This document shows, in pieces, positions 9,521-18,102 of a DNA stretch of 64,000 nt. The position numbers and the translations under genes are program-made. Under the pieces are notes generated by a model. That model had not been told where the DNA came from. It did not search any database and saw only the letters and a list, made by a program, of their open reading frames with translations. The stretch comes from Sulfurospirillum sp. SCADC (lineage in GTDB: Bacteria > Campylobacterota > Campylobacteria > Campylobacterales > Sulfurospirillaceae). The first letter of the stretch is position 1, and each line of letters starts with the position of its first letter. The stretch lies in NCBI RefSeq assembly GCF_000743525.1, contig NZ_JQGK01000004.1, forward strand, positions 1-64,000, written 5' to 3'.

Positions 9521-11183
9521 GCTGTTTGGCAATAGCCATAAAATGCTTTTTGGATTGATCGCTCTGATCCTTGTCTTTTTTTTGGCTCTTATTATCTTTT
9601 TCCCTCTTGTGGAAATTTTACAAAAAAGCGTCTATTCTTCTGAGGGAAAGTTGATTTACCTTGAGCATTTTAGTCTCTATCTGAGTCAGCCCAATACGCA
9701 TACGCTGATTGGCAATTCATTGTTGGTTTCGCTTACAACCACGCTTATTATTGTTCCCATCTCTTTTATCTTTGCCTATGCCCTCATGCGTTCATGTATA
9801 CCGTTCAAACCCCTGTTTCGCTACTTAGCACTTATTCCACTTCTCGCCCCATCCTTGCTTCCTGCTATCTCGTTTGTGTACCTCTTTGGCAATCAAGGTT
9901 TTTTGAAATCATGGATGGGAGAGAACTCCATTTACGGACCTTGGGGTATTATTTTAGGCGAATGCTTTTATGTGTTTCCGCATGTTTTGATGATCATCCT
10001 AAGTGCGCTTAGCCTCTCAGACGCAAGGTTATACGAAGCGGCGCAGAGTATGGGGGCTGGAAGTATCCGAAAATTTTTGACGATTACGCTTCCTAGTGCC
10101 AAATATGGACTTATATCGGCAACTATGGTATGTTTTACGCTGGTCATCACAGACTTTGGTGTTCCAAAAGTCATTGGAGGCGATTTTCATCTTTTAGCGA
10201 CGGAGATTTACAAACAAGTCATCGGGCAACAAAATTTTGAATTGGGCGCCACGGTGGGTGTTTTACTGCTCATTCCATCGGTGATTACGTTTAGTGTGGA
10301 TGCCCTTTTGCAAAAAAAGCAGCGCTCTAGTGTAGGCTCAAAATTTGTGCTGTACCGACCTAAACCCACTCGGTTATTTGACACGATCATGTTTTTCTTC
10401 TGTTTGGGCGTGGTGCTTTTACTGTTGATTATTTTAGGGGTCTCTCTTTTTGCCTCTTTTGTTAAATTTTGGCCGTATGATTTGAGTCTGGTGCTTAAAA
10501 ATTACAACTTTGATATGATGGATGGTGGTGGCTGGAGCTCGTATCTAAACTCACTGCAACTTGCCATTTGGAGCGCGCTCTTTGGAACCATTATTGTTTT
10601 TCTAACCGCTTATGTGGTAGAGCGTAGCCGTTTATGGGCACCGCTGCTTGGGCTCATCAAACTGTTTGCACTGCTTCCTATGGCAGTCCCTGGGCTTGTT
10701 TTGGGCTTAGGCTACATCTTCTTTTTTAACAGTGCTACGAATCCATTGCATGGTATTTATGGAAGTTTAACGATCTTGATTTTATGTACGATTGCTCACT
10801 TTTTTACGACCAGTTATATGACGGCTATGACAACCATTAAGCAGATTGATCGTGAGTTTGACGATGTTGCAGAGTCGATGGGCGTTCCTTTTTATAAAAC
10901 GTTTTTTAAGGTAACGGTGCCTATCGCACTCCCTTCGATTTTAGAGATAGCACGCTATTATTTTGTCAATGCGATGACAACGGTTTCAGCCGTTGTTTTT
11001 TTATACTCTCCTCAAACGACACTGGCGTCAATAGCCGTTTTAAATATGGATGATGCAGGAGATATGAGTGCAGCAGCGGCAATGGCGACACTTATTGTTG
11101 CGACTTCGGTTGGCATTACGCTGTTGTTTAATGCTGTTTCTTATGGTGTGAGTAAAGCAAGCCAAAGGTGGCGAATGTGTTAA
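9513..11183 (+). CDS. 2-Aminoethylphosphonate ABC transporter, double permease
   Basis: A 556-residue inner-membrane protein made of two fused permease domains, each with about six helices. The two EAA loops that dock the ATPase are visible: EAAQSMGAGS near residue 175 and DVAESMGVPFYKT near residue 450. Fused permeases of this length are typical of the ferric-iron/PhnU2 (AepW) cluster. The ATG at 9513 overlaps the ATPase stop; the longer open frame upstream lies inside the ATPase gene. It closes the operon and is followed by a strong hairpin shared with a convergent gene. Confidence 0.87.
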   Translation: MPRLFGNSHKMLFGLIALILVFFLALIIFFPLVEILQKSVYSSEGKLIYLEHFSLYLSQPNTHTLIGNSLLVSLTTTLIIVPISFIFAYALMRSCIPFKPLFRYLALIPLLAPSLLPAISFVYLFGNQGFLKSWMGENSIYGPWGIILGECFYVFPHVLMIILSALSLSDARLYEAAQSMGAGSIRKFLTITLPSAKYGLISATMVCFTLVITDFGVPKVIGGDFHLLATEIYKQVIGQQNFELGATVGVLLLIPSVITFSVDALLQKKQRSSVGSKFVLYRPKPTRLFDTIMFFFCLGVVLLLLIILGVSLFASFVKFWPYDLSLVLKNYNFDMMDGGGWSSYLNSLQLAIWSALFGTIIVFLTAYVVERSRLWAPLLGLIKLFALLPMAVPGLVLGLGYIFFFNSATNPLHGIYGSLTILILCTIAHFFTTSYMTAMTTIKQIDREFDDVAESMGVPFYKTFFKVTVPIALPSILEIARYYFVNAMTTVSAVVFLYSPQTTLASIAVLNMDDAGDMSAAAAMATLIVATSVGITLLFNAVSYGVSKASQRWRMC

Positions 11184-11190
11184 AAAAAAG

Positions 11191-11227
11191 TTACATGTAA
11201 AGATGGTATTTCATCTTTACATGTAAA
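11191..11227. terminator. Bidirectional hairpin built from two TTACATGTAA copies
   Basis: The inverted arms TTACATGTAAAGATG (11191-11205) and CATCTTTACATGTAA (11212-11226) form a 15-bp perfect stem with a 6-nt loop. It lies between the convergent ends of the phosphonate permease gene and the DJ-1 gene, with an A-run on the left and no long T-run on the right. It therefore suits a terminator best in the minus direction, where the left A-run reads as U. Confidence 0.75.
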
Positions 11228-11230
11228 GCA

Positions 11231-11809
11231 TTAAAGCGTGATTTTTGTTCCTAAAACGACTAGAAATTTGGCGATCCACTGAGGATGTGCCGGCCATGCA
11301 GGAGCAGTGACGAGGTTGCCGTCAACTGCAGCTTCCGTCACTTCAATCGCTTTGTATGTTCCACCTGCTTTGGTGACCTCAGGGGCGCATGCTGGGTAAG
11401 CGGAGCAACTTTTTCCACCCAAAACATCGGCTGCTGCTAAGAGTTGTGCGCCATGGCAAATCGCTGCGATAGGTTTGTTGGCTTTAGCAAAATGGCGTAC
11501 CATTTCGAGCACTTTTTCATTGAGTCTTAGGTATTCAGGAGCGCGCCCTCCGGGGACGACAAGGGCGTCAAACTCTTCGACTTTAATCGCATCAAATGTA
11601 CCATTAAGTGTAAAATTGTGACCTGGTTTTTCACTGTAGGTCTGGTCTCCCTCAAAATCATGAATCGCAGTACGGATAAACTCACCCGCTTTTTTGTTCG
11701 GACAAACAGCGATCACCGTGTGCCCCACTGCACCTAACGCTTGAAAAGGCACCATCACTTCGTAATCTTCCACATAGTCTCCGACGATAAACAGAATTTT
11801 CTTTGCCAT
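11231..11809 (-). CDS. DJ-1/PfpI family protein
   Basis: A 192-residue class-I glutamine-amidotransferase-like protein. The nucleophile elbow [10 protein letters not shown] places the reactive cysteine at residue 118 followed by histidine 119, and the conserved acidic position lies in GDYVEDYEV near residue 14. This family includes glyoxalase III-type deglycases, peptidases and stress chaperones; the sequence alone does not choose among them. The start is preceded by AAGGAG at good spacing. The gene is monocistronic, ending at the shared hairpin downstream of the convergent permease gene. Confidence 0.85.
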   Translation of the reverse strand: MAKKILFIVGDYVEDYEVMVPFQALGAVGHTVIAVCPNKKAGEFIRTAIHDFEGDQTYSEKPGHNFTLNGTFDAIKVEEFDALVVPGGRAPEYLRLNEKVLEMVRHFAKANKPIAAICHGAQLLAAADVLGGKSCSAYPACAPEVTKAGGTYKAIEVTEAAVDGNLVTAPAWPAHPQWIAKFLVVLGTKITL

Positions 11810-11943
11810 GAAGTCTCCTTTAAAAATGGTTGTACTTAAGATTATAGCTGTATTGCATTACGAATTTCTTAATAGAATTCATCAGAATTCAAGACACGTT
11901 TTACATCAAAGTTATAGCCCTATCGTAACACGCTGTTTTGATG

Positions 11944-12255
11944 TTATTCAACAATAACCGTATACGTATGCTCAGGAATCTGTCGTAAATAAAAGATCAT
12001 TTTCGCTGGTTTTTCACTGCATGCTACGGTGGTATTGGGTTTCATAAACGGAAAGGAAGCGGTGGTTAAGGTCTCATCTTTAGCGTTTAAAAGATGAAAA
12101 TCATGCAAGCCACATTTGTTGCGACTGTCGCTTTCGCAGGCAACAGTGACACTTTTTTCGTTCTCATTGTAGCTTACATGTAAATCAATCGTATAACTCA
12201 CAGGATGAGCGAAAAGCCTATAAACCAAGAGGCAAAGCAATAAAAGTTTTTTCAT
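11944..12255 (-). CDS. Small exported protein of the nickel/cobalt operon
   Basis: A 103-residue protein with a signal peptide (MKKLLLLCLLVYRLFAHP) and three cysteines in the mature part (in VACESD, KCGL and VACSEK). I do not recognise a family. The start is the ATG preceded by AGGAG, overlapping the stop of the DUF1007 gene as ATGA; an ATG 18 bases upstream lies within that gene. As last gene of a tightly coupled four-gene operon with a NicO transporter it is likely a periplasmic accessory protein. It contains one TTACATGTAA copy read as Leu-His-Val. Confidence 0.65.
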   Translation of the reverse strand: MKKLLLLCLLVYRLFAHPVSYTIDLHVSYNENEKSVTVACESDSRNKCGLHDFHLLNAKDETLTTASFPFMKPNTTVACSEKPAKMIFYLRQIPEHTYTVIVE

Positions 12256-12734
12256 GGAGTGACTCCTAAACAAAAATCGTAGTTACTTTTTTGCGTCTCA
12301 ATTGCAAAAACACTCTGAACGTTTTGCAGAGTATAGGCACTGTAAAGCGTGCCATCAATCGTGCAGACAATTGAAGGCTGTGTCGGCGAAAAGAGCGTTG
12401 TAAAGAGAATAACAATGCGTTTATCGACAACATTTGCCTTTACATGTAAAGGTTCAATACGTTCATCTTGATCACCTTTTTGAAGGACAAGGTTGAAATG
12501 GTTGCTCTGAAGCGGATAGAAATGGGCATCCAGAAAGTTTTTTTCTTCCCTCTCATCAAGCAGATGATCGTGGTTGGTGTCAAATTCAAACAGTAGCAGT
12601 TTGGAATTGAGCGTATCGAACATCCACTCGTGCACGATGCGATCCGATTCTATCCTCAGTGTGGTATCGATAAAAAAATGGGGATGCGCCCAAAGCGCTA
12701 GATGCGTCCCTACAACGAGTAAAAAAATTCTCAT
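12252..12734 (-). CDS. DUF1007 family periplasmic protein
   Basis: A 160-residue exported protein: a signal peptide ending in LALWAHPHFFID is the typical DUF1007 opening, with the mature protein starting near HPHFFID. A calcium-loop-like DTNHDHLLDEREE occurs near residues 52-64. DUF1007 proteins accompany NicO/RcnA-type metal transporters, sometimes as fused periplasmic domains, and probably help deliver or sense the metal, but their biochemistry is not established. It overlaps both its upstream and downstream neighbours by 4 nt (ATGA), indicating translational coupling. One TTTACATGTAAA copy is read as Leu-His-Val-Lys. Confidence 0.8.
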   Translation of the reverse strand: MRIFLLVVGTHLALWAHPHFFIDTTLRIESDRIVHEWMFDTLNSKLLLFEFDTNHDHLLDEREEKNFLDAHFYPLQSNHFNLVLQKGDQDERIEPLHVKANVVDKRIVILFTTLFSPTQPSIVCTIDGTLYSAYTLQNVQSVFAIETQKSNYDFCLGVTP

Positions 12735-13471
12735 ATCAGTATGGCAACACCTAAGCCAAACAGCAACGCAATGCCCACATAGCGGAGCGTTTGAAACAGA
12801 GTCTCATAGCGACGTATCTGTAGGGATTGTTTTAATTGTGTGGAGAGTATGGCTGCGATGGACATCGTGATGCCCATGCCAAGACTCATACTCACCGCAC
12901 TGGCAACACCAAGGGTGTAATAGCCTAAAATCATGGAAAACAAAACGATGCTCATCACGCCAGGGCAAGGAACGATACCGATGGAGAGGGCGAGTTTGAA
13001 GAGTGTTTTATCGTTGGAAGGAAGCGGTATGTGTTTAGAATCGGTACGCTCTTTGAGGGTTTCATAGAGCAAAAAAAGTGCAATCAAAATGATAAAACAG
13101 GCGGAGAGTTTGTACATGTTCTCATTGATCAACTGAAAATGTTTGGTAATAGTGTGTTGAAAAAAGAGATACAAAATCGCCGTAATGCTTAAAGCCGAGA
13201 GTGTGTGAATGATGGAAGAGAGAAAAGCTGCTTTGAACGCAACACGGATGTTGGCGCCATGCACCAAAAAATAACTCGCGATAACCATTTTCCCATGCCC
13301 AGGGCCTAGTGCATGCACCAGCCCGTAGACAAAAGCACTCAGTATAATATACCCATACATTGCGCCACTTTGCGTCGCTTCTAACGCCTCAAATGCTTCC
13401 GTGATGGCAAAATTGATCTCTTTTTGCCATGCAATGATCTGCCCTAAAAACGTGTGGTAGAACATGCTCAT
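12731..13471 (-). CDS. NicO-family nickel/cobalt transporter
   Basis: A 246-residue inner-membrane protein with six or seven hydrophobic segments. The metal-site signature HALGPGHGK lies at residues 53-61 and GIVPCPG in the second half; both are hallmarks of the NicO/RcnA/HupE-like exporter and importer group. Whether it imports or exports nickel or cobalt is not decided by the sequence; it lacks the long histidine-rich loop typical of RcnA exporters. It is coupled by ATGA overlaps to the diheme-protein gene upstream and DUF1007 downstream. A link to nickel supply for hydrogenase is conceivable but nothing in the window shows it. Confidence 0.82.
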   Translation of the reverse strand: MSMFYHTFLGQIIAWQKEINFAITEAFEALEATQSGAMYGYIILSAFVYGLVHALGPGHGKMVIASYFLVHGANIRVAFKAAFLSSIIHTLSALSITAILYLFFQHTITKHFQLINENMYKLSACFIILIALFLLYETLKERTDSKHIPLPSNDKTLFKLALSIGIVPCPGVMSIVLFSMILGYYTLGVASAVSMSLGMGITMSIAAILSTQLKQSLQIRRYETLFQTLRYVGIALLFGLGVAILI

Positions 13472-15213
13472 CGCTCAATCTTCTCAAGTTGGGTCATCTG
13501 TTTGGGTTTGAGCTCTTTGTGAACGTTGGCGACAGGTTTGACATGCGCGTCACGCCCATAGATAAAACTCTGCTCTTCGACGATCACTTTATAGGCTTTG
13601 TTGAGAGTGAGGGCTCTTTGTTTGGAAGGAAGCAAGAGGTACGCAATGTCATCACGCAGTTTGGCAATCGCCTCTTTTTTAAGTTTCCAATACGCCTCTA
13701 AGCGCACATTTGGATTTTCAAGTTTGGTAAGCAACTCTTTTTGAATGTTGGCACTGTCTTTCTGCCAGCCTTTGACAAAAAACTTCTCCATCACCTCTTC
13801 ATTGTCTCTAAACTCATCGCCGGCATTGTTGTTTTTGAGGTAGCGGACGTATTCGCTCTCACCATTGGGCAGAAGCATATCGCGCACGCCTTTGAATCCT
13901 TTTTCACTCCAGTGGTACCAGCCATCTTTGTGTGCCCCTTTTTCAAATTTGCGCTGAAAGACAAAGGTACTATCGGCGATGGCGCCAATGTTGTTGTGAC
14001 ATCCCATGCAAAAGAGCGTCTCTTCATAACTTTGAGGTCTTAGATCCCCTTTGGCATCTTCGATGAAACCTTGATAGTACCAGCCTATTTTATTATTGAG
14101 CCCTGTTTCAGGGTTGCCGATGTAAATGTCGATGTTATCGGGGGATGACTCTTTCTCTTTAAGATCTTCCATGCCTGCATTGGAGAGTTGAAAGTAGGGG
14201 TACCAAAAGAGTTTTTTGCCATAGCGAAGCTCTTTCATGCGAGGTGCTAATGCGATCTCACCGTTTGCATCAATGTCGATGTAGCGAACGGAGTGTAAAA
14301 ACTCGGTATCTTTGGGGTAGAGCCCTGGTGCGATGAGGTAGTCGTTGGATTCGAGCAGTTTTTTGGCTTCACCCACATAGCTCATACTAAAGTGGGAAAG
14401 CTTTAGGGACTGCGCATCGTATGCAGGCTGTTTCCAGTTGAAAACGATTTCATTTGCCACGTCTAGTACCCCGTTTTGGTTCAAATCCACTCCGTAGCGC
14501 TTCTCATCTGTGGGAGCAATAACAAGGCTTTTTTGTTTAATAAGCGATTCAGTGATGAGCAAATTGAGTTTGTAAACTTCTTTATCGAAATGACCGTTTT
14601 CATCGTGTTGAAACGGTTTTGCAAGGCGAATAAGGACATCATCCGTACTACCGTTTGTCGGCCAAAAGGTGCCTAAAAAAGGATAATACGCAAACGCTCT
14701 CCAGCCCGTGTAGTCGCCATTGGGCGCTTGATCAAACCCCTCATCATCAAAGTGAAAATAACAATCAGGCACATACCCGTCCCACTGGTGATTGTCATTA
14801 AAATCCCATGCAGGTTGAAGATTTTTGAGTTTTTCTTGCAAAATAATCTTGCCATTTTTAAGGTAATTGTCTTCCCTGACATACGTCAAAATCGATGCGT
14901 CACTGATCGCATTGACCGCCTTCGTACGGTCCAAAAAGAGGTTGCTCCAAGGGTTTTTCAAAGCAGGAGCGGGAAAGTCGTAGGCGAGTTGTAACTCATC
15001 ATCAAAAAGCGCGTAGTTGGGGATTTTATTTTTGATGTGACAGCTAAAACAGGGGTTGTGAAGGATATTGGGATTTTGAGCATCTTCTGTTTTCGTATAA
15101 CATTGGCTTGTAATGTACGCTGTTTCATTGATGAGATGCGTGTTTTTGAGATCGATGTCGCCTGCAATGACGTTACATGTAAACAGGGCGATACCTAAAT
15201 AAATTTTTATCAT
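13468..15213 (-). CDS. Exported diheme c-type cytochrome-like protein
   Basis: A 581-residue protein starting at MIKIYLGIALF, a signal peptide; a longer frame to 15264 adds an unlikely leader. Two haem-attachment motifs are visible: CFSCH at residues 55-59 and CMGCH at 402-406. Between them is a large beta-rich, Trp/Tyr-rich region with GVDLNQNGVLDVANE, which resembles a calcium-binding loop. I cannot name the family. It leads a four-gene operon with a NicO transporter and DUF1007, so it may be a periplasmic metal reductase or surface cytochrome tied to metal handling; this is inference. A TTACATGTAA copy lies in its signal-peptide codons (Phe-Thr-Cys). Confidence 0.7.
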   Translation of the reverse strand: MIKIYLGIALFTCNVIAGDIDLKNTHLINETAYITSQCYTKTEDAQNPNILHNPCFSCHIKNKIPNYALFDDELQLAYDFPAPALKNPWSNLFLDRTKAVNAISDASILTYVREDNYLKNGKIILQEKLKNLQPAWDFNDNHQWDGYVPDCYFHFDDEGFDQAPNGDYTGWRAFAYYPFLGTFWPTNGSTDDVLIRLAKPFQHDENGHFDKEVYKLNLLITESLIKQKSLVIAPTDEKRYGVDLNQNGVLDVANEIVFNWKQPAYDAQSLKLSHFSMSYVGEAKKLLESNDYLIAPGLYPKDTEFLHSVRYIDIDANGEIALAPRMKELRYGKKLFWYPYFQLSNAGMEDLKEKESSPDNIDIYIGNPETGLNNKIGWYYQGFIEDAKGDLRPQSYEETLFCMGCHNNIGAIADSTFVFQRKFEKGAHKDGWYHWSEKGFKGVRDMLLPNGESEYVRYLKNNNAGDEFRDNEEVMEKFFVKGWQKDSANIQKELLTKLENPNVRLEAYWKLKKEAIAKLRDDIAYLLLPSKQRALTLNKAYKVIVEEQSFIYGRDAHVKPVANVHKELKPKQMTQLEKIER

Positions 15214-15286
15214 GATGTGATCTTGTGATGGAATAATTGTAATTGTAAAGCGCAATGGTTGCAATTTGATTACGTCAACTTTGAGT

Positions 15287-15303
15287 CAAATGTCACACAT
15301 TTG
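15287..15303. promoter_or_regulatory. Dyad between divergent genes
   Basis: CAAATGT-CAC-ACATTTG is a perfect 7-bp dyad with a 3-bp centre, placed between the divergent diheme-protein and PhoX-like genes. It has the size and symmetry of a dimeric regulator site, but the regulator is unknown and no textbook Pho box is seen. Confidence 0.4.
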
Positions 15304-15366
15304 TAATAGAGCCGTAATGAATTAATTTTAAAATTGAACTCTCATTTAAACTTAGAAGGAAGGAAA

Positions 15367-17187
15367 ATGTCTTATACTCTGCTTAAAAATGTCATGACGA
15401 CATCGTTCATCGGTTTGGTACTGAGTGCCTGTAGTACCACCACGCTATCGCCTGCGACGCAAGCGAATAATGAGGTCTATTTTAAACCTGTTAAAGCTCC
15501 GATTGCGGACGCGGAGAAAAAACAGATTATGACTTCAGAGGAAGTGGTTATCAACGGGCAGACGCATAAAATCGGTTGGCACACCATCGCACGAACGGGT
15601 CAAGTCTTACCCAGTTTAGACGGTAAAACGACGGAGATTTTTGGTCAAGTGAAAGATGAAACAGGAAAGCCTATTAGCCATAGCGATGGAAGTCCGTTTG
15701 TCTGTAAAACCAGCAAAGATGGCTCAGGCCCTGATCACACAACGCTTCATGAACGCAATGGACACTTTTATGCCATTACTCAATTTGAGTGTGGACCAGC
15801 AGCGATGTACATCTCACGACTTGAAAAAACGGCGGAGGGTGGATTTAAAGCGGTTGCGACTAGCCACATCTCACAAGCAGGTTATTACGGTGGATGGGTG
15901 CATTGTGCAGGTATGAAAACACCGTGGGGAAGCCATTTGGGCAGTGAAGAGTATGAAGCAAATGCCAGAGCCGTCGCCAAAGATGAGTACTATAATAACT
16001 TCACGCGCTATTTTAAAGAGGGCGAAAAAGCGCTCAATCCTTACTATTGGGGATGGATGCCAGAAGTGACCATCACAAGCGATAAAGGCGATACAGAGTA
16101 CGTTAAACACTACTCAATGGGTCGTTTTGCACATGAGTTAGGCTATGTTATGCCGGATGAAAAAACGGTTTACTTGACCGATGATGGACTGAATGGTGCA
16201 TTGTTTATGTTTATTGCCGATAAAGCGAAAGATTTGAGTGCAGGGACATTGTATTCAGCCAAGTTAGCGCAAAAAAGTGATCTTAATGGCGGTTCATTTG
16301 GTATAACATGGATCAATTTAGGACATGCAAACGATGCGCAAATTCGCAAGTTTATCGATAAAAAGCTCGCCTTTGAAGATATGTTTGAAGCGGTCAAAGA
16401 CACCGATGGTAAATGCCCTGCAGATTTTCGTTCGGTCAATACAGCATGGGGAACAGAGTGTTTGAAACTCAAAACGGGTATGGGCGTTGTTGCGTCTCGT
16501 TTGGAGAGTCGAAGATTTGCAGCGTATCAAGGTGCAACGACAGAGTTTAACAAAAAAGAGGGCATTACCTTTGATGCAAAACGCAATCAACTCTACATCG
16601 CCATCAGTAGAATTCTCTACGGTATGGAAGATTACAAAAAAAGTGGTGAAGCCAGTACTAAATATGACCTTGGCGGTGGCAATCACATCAGACTTCCACG
16701 CAATGACTGCGGTGGTGTGTATAAGCTAGCGATCACAAGCGGACAAAAAGACTCTAGCGGCGTTGCGATTGCTAGTAATTTAGTCGCAGGCAATTTTGTG
16801 GGTGAAGTGATGGGCGTGATGAAAACTTATCCTAAGGGCAGTGAGTTTGAGAGCAATAAATGTGCGATCGATGGCATTGCAGAGCCTGACAACTTAACGT
16901 TTATCACCAAATCCAATGTCTTAATTATCGGTGAAGATACAGGTTTGCATCAGATCGATTATGTGTGGGCGTATGATGTTGAGACCAAAAGCCTCACAAG
17001 AATCCTTACAACACCGTACGGTTCTGAAACCACTTCTCCGTTTTGGTATCCAAACATTGGTGGTAATGGGTATTTGACAACGGTCATTCAACATCCTTAC
17101 GGTGAGAGCGACAAAGATAAAAAAAGCTCACCACAAGACATTGAGTCATGGGTTGGCGTCGTAGGACCTTTCCCTGCCTTTGAATAA
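15367..17187 (+). CDS. PhoX-like (DUF839) phosphatase lipoprotein
   Basis: A 606-residue exported protein with a lipobox LSAC (Cys22), so probably a membrane-anchored lipoprotein rather than the Tat substrate usual for PhoX. The body matches the DUF839/PhoX family: HTTLHERNGHFYAITQFECG, GGWVHCAGMKTPWGSHLGSEEYE, YVMPDEKTVYLTDDG and the late PDNLTF...GEDT metal-site region. PhoX enzymes release phosphate from esters using calcium and iron. The start was chosen for its GAAGGAAGG ribosome site. It stands alone between the dyad and a strong terminator. A phosphatase near a phosphonate operon fits a phosphorus-scavenging theme, although no shared control site was seen. Confidence 0.82.
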   Translation: MSYTLLKNVMTTSFIGLVLSACSTTTLSPATQANNEVYFKPVKAPIADAEKKQIMTSEEVVINGQTHKIGWHTIARTGQVLPSLDGKTTEIFGQVKDETGKPISHSDGSPFVCKTSKDGSGPDHTTLHERNGHFYAITQFECGPAAMYISRLEKTAEGGFKAVATSHISQAGYYGGWVHCAGMKTPWGSHLGSEEYEANARAVAKDEYYNNFTRYFKEGEKALNPYYWGWMPEVTITSDKGDTEYVKHYSMGRFAHELGYVMPDEKTVYLTDDGLNGALFMFIADKAKDLSAGTLYSAKLAQKSDLNGGSFGITWINLGHANDAQIRKFIDKKLAFEDMFEAVKDTDGKCPADFRSVNTAWGTECLKLKTGMGVVASRLESRRFAAYQGATTEFNKKEGITFDAKRNQLYIAISRILYGMEDYKKSGEASTKYDLGGGNHIRLPRNDCGGVYKLAITSGQKDSSGVAIASNLVAGNFVGEVMGVMKTYPKGSEFESNKCAIDGIAEPDNLTFITKSNVLIIGEDTGLHQIDYVWAYDVETKSLTRILTTPYGSETTSPFWYPNIGGNGYLTTVIQHPYGESDKDKKSSPQDIESWVGVVGPFPAFE

Positions 17188-17197
17188 ACTCTTGTTT

Positions 17198-17227
17198 GAA
17201 AGCTCAGGTACATTTTCCTGAGCTTTC
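17198..17227 (+). terminator. Hairpin after the PhoX-like gene
   Basis: GAAAGCTCAGG and CCTGAGCTTTC form an 11-bp perfect stem with an 8-nt loop 11 nt after the stop codon, followed by a short pyrimidine tract. This is a good factor-independent terminator. Confidence 0.8.
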
Positions 17228-17286
17228 TCTCCTTTATGGTTGGGTATGTTTTTTGCTTGTATCTTTACATGTAAAAGGAGTTTTCC

Positions 17287-17649
17287 ATGGATAACAGACT
17301 ATTTGAAATCGACCCGTACGCAGGGGTGAGTTATGGACTTTACAATTCGCTCAAAGGCGAAGATGGCAGTTTTGAGGACTTTTTGCTTCACTACGACTCC
17401 ACGGGAGCCAGTAAAAATGATAGCTCATGGCTGACCGATTTGATCAACCAAGATACGCTCACGTCACTCTCCTCTACCACGGTTGTTGAAGCGATGAACA
17501 CGTTGGGTGTGAGCGCACTTGATTTTGGAAGCTCTTCAAGCTATTTTGACACGCAAGTGTACGCGGCTAAAATGCAGTTGATGCAAGCGTTTTCTCAACG
17601 GGATGACTACGAAGCGATGAAACCTCTACTTGAACAGTTGATGGGTTAA
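17287..17649 (+). CDS. Hypothetical protein, 120 residues
   Basis: An acidic soluble protein rich in Ser, Asp and Tyr, without signal peptide or membrane segment. I recognise no domain; the C-terminal third is predicted helical and amphipathic (YAAKMQLMQAFSQRDDYEAMKPLLEQL). AAAAGGAG with good spacing precedes the ATG, and a TTTACATGTAAA copy at 17264 overlaps that ribosome-site region, the only place in the window where the palindrome lies right at a start. The stop codon overlaps the convergent neighbour's by 4 nt. Confidence 0.6.
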   Translation: MDNRLFEIDPYAGVSYGLYNSLKGEDGSFEDFLLHYDSTGASKNDSSWLTDLINQDTLTSLSSTTVVEAMNTLGVSALDFGSSSSYFDTQVYAAKMQLMQAFSQRDDYEAMKPLLEQLMG

Positions 17650-17999
17650 CGGCAAACGTAAGTGATGATGTCCGATTGAATCGAGCCAATGACAGGTTTT
17701 ACCCATGGTTTAGGGGTATCGGTTGAGATCGCTTTGGCTGATTTGATACTATTGCCCAATTCGCGAATCACTCGTGATGGACAGTTAACTTCCACTTTGA
17801 TGTAAAGAATCGTATCGTAGCTTAAGCGCTTGAGCGTCACATTGAAAAGCGTCGCTTTTTTACTCTCCTCAATTATGTAGTACTTATAAATATCTTTTTG
17901 CACCGTACGAGGCACTTCCACTTCACTTTTACGCGCTCCAAAGCAGTTGAGGCTCAGTGTCAGTGCTACTGCTATTCCAAAAAATTTTTGAATTTTCAT
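17646..17999 (-). CDS. Hypothetical exported protein, 117 residues
   Basis: A signal peptide (residues 1-22, ending NCFGA) is followed by a basic, beta-rich domain with two cysteines (VNCPS and the C-terminal YVCR), which could form a disulfide in the periplasm. No family recognised. The start ATG is preceded by AGGAGATCCCC. The gene overlaps its convergent neighbour by 4 nt and shares a 300-bp upstream spacer containing a copy of the structured intergenic repeat. Confidence 0.6.
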   Translation of the reverse strand: MKIQKFFGIAVALTLSLNCFGARKSEVEVPRTVQKDIYKYYIIEESKKATLFNVTLKRLSYDTILYIKVEVNCPSRVIRELGNSIKSAKAISTDTPKPWVKPVIGSIQSDIITYVCR

Positions 18000-18102
18000 G
18001 GGGATCTCCTAATGTCAATCTATGAGTTATTCTATCCAAAGCAGACTCATTTTGGCTTAAGCGGAATTTTCTAGTATGCGAGTTCAACAACAACGCTGCA
18101 AT

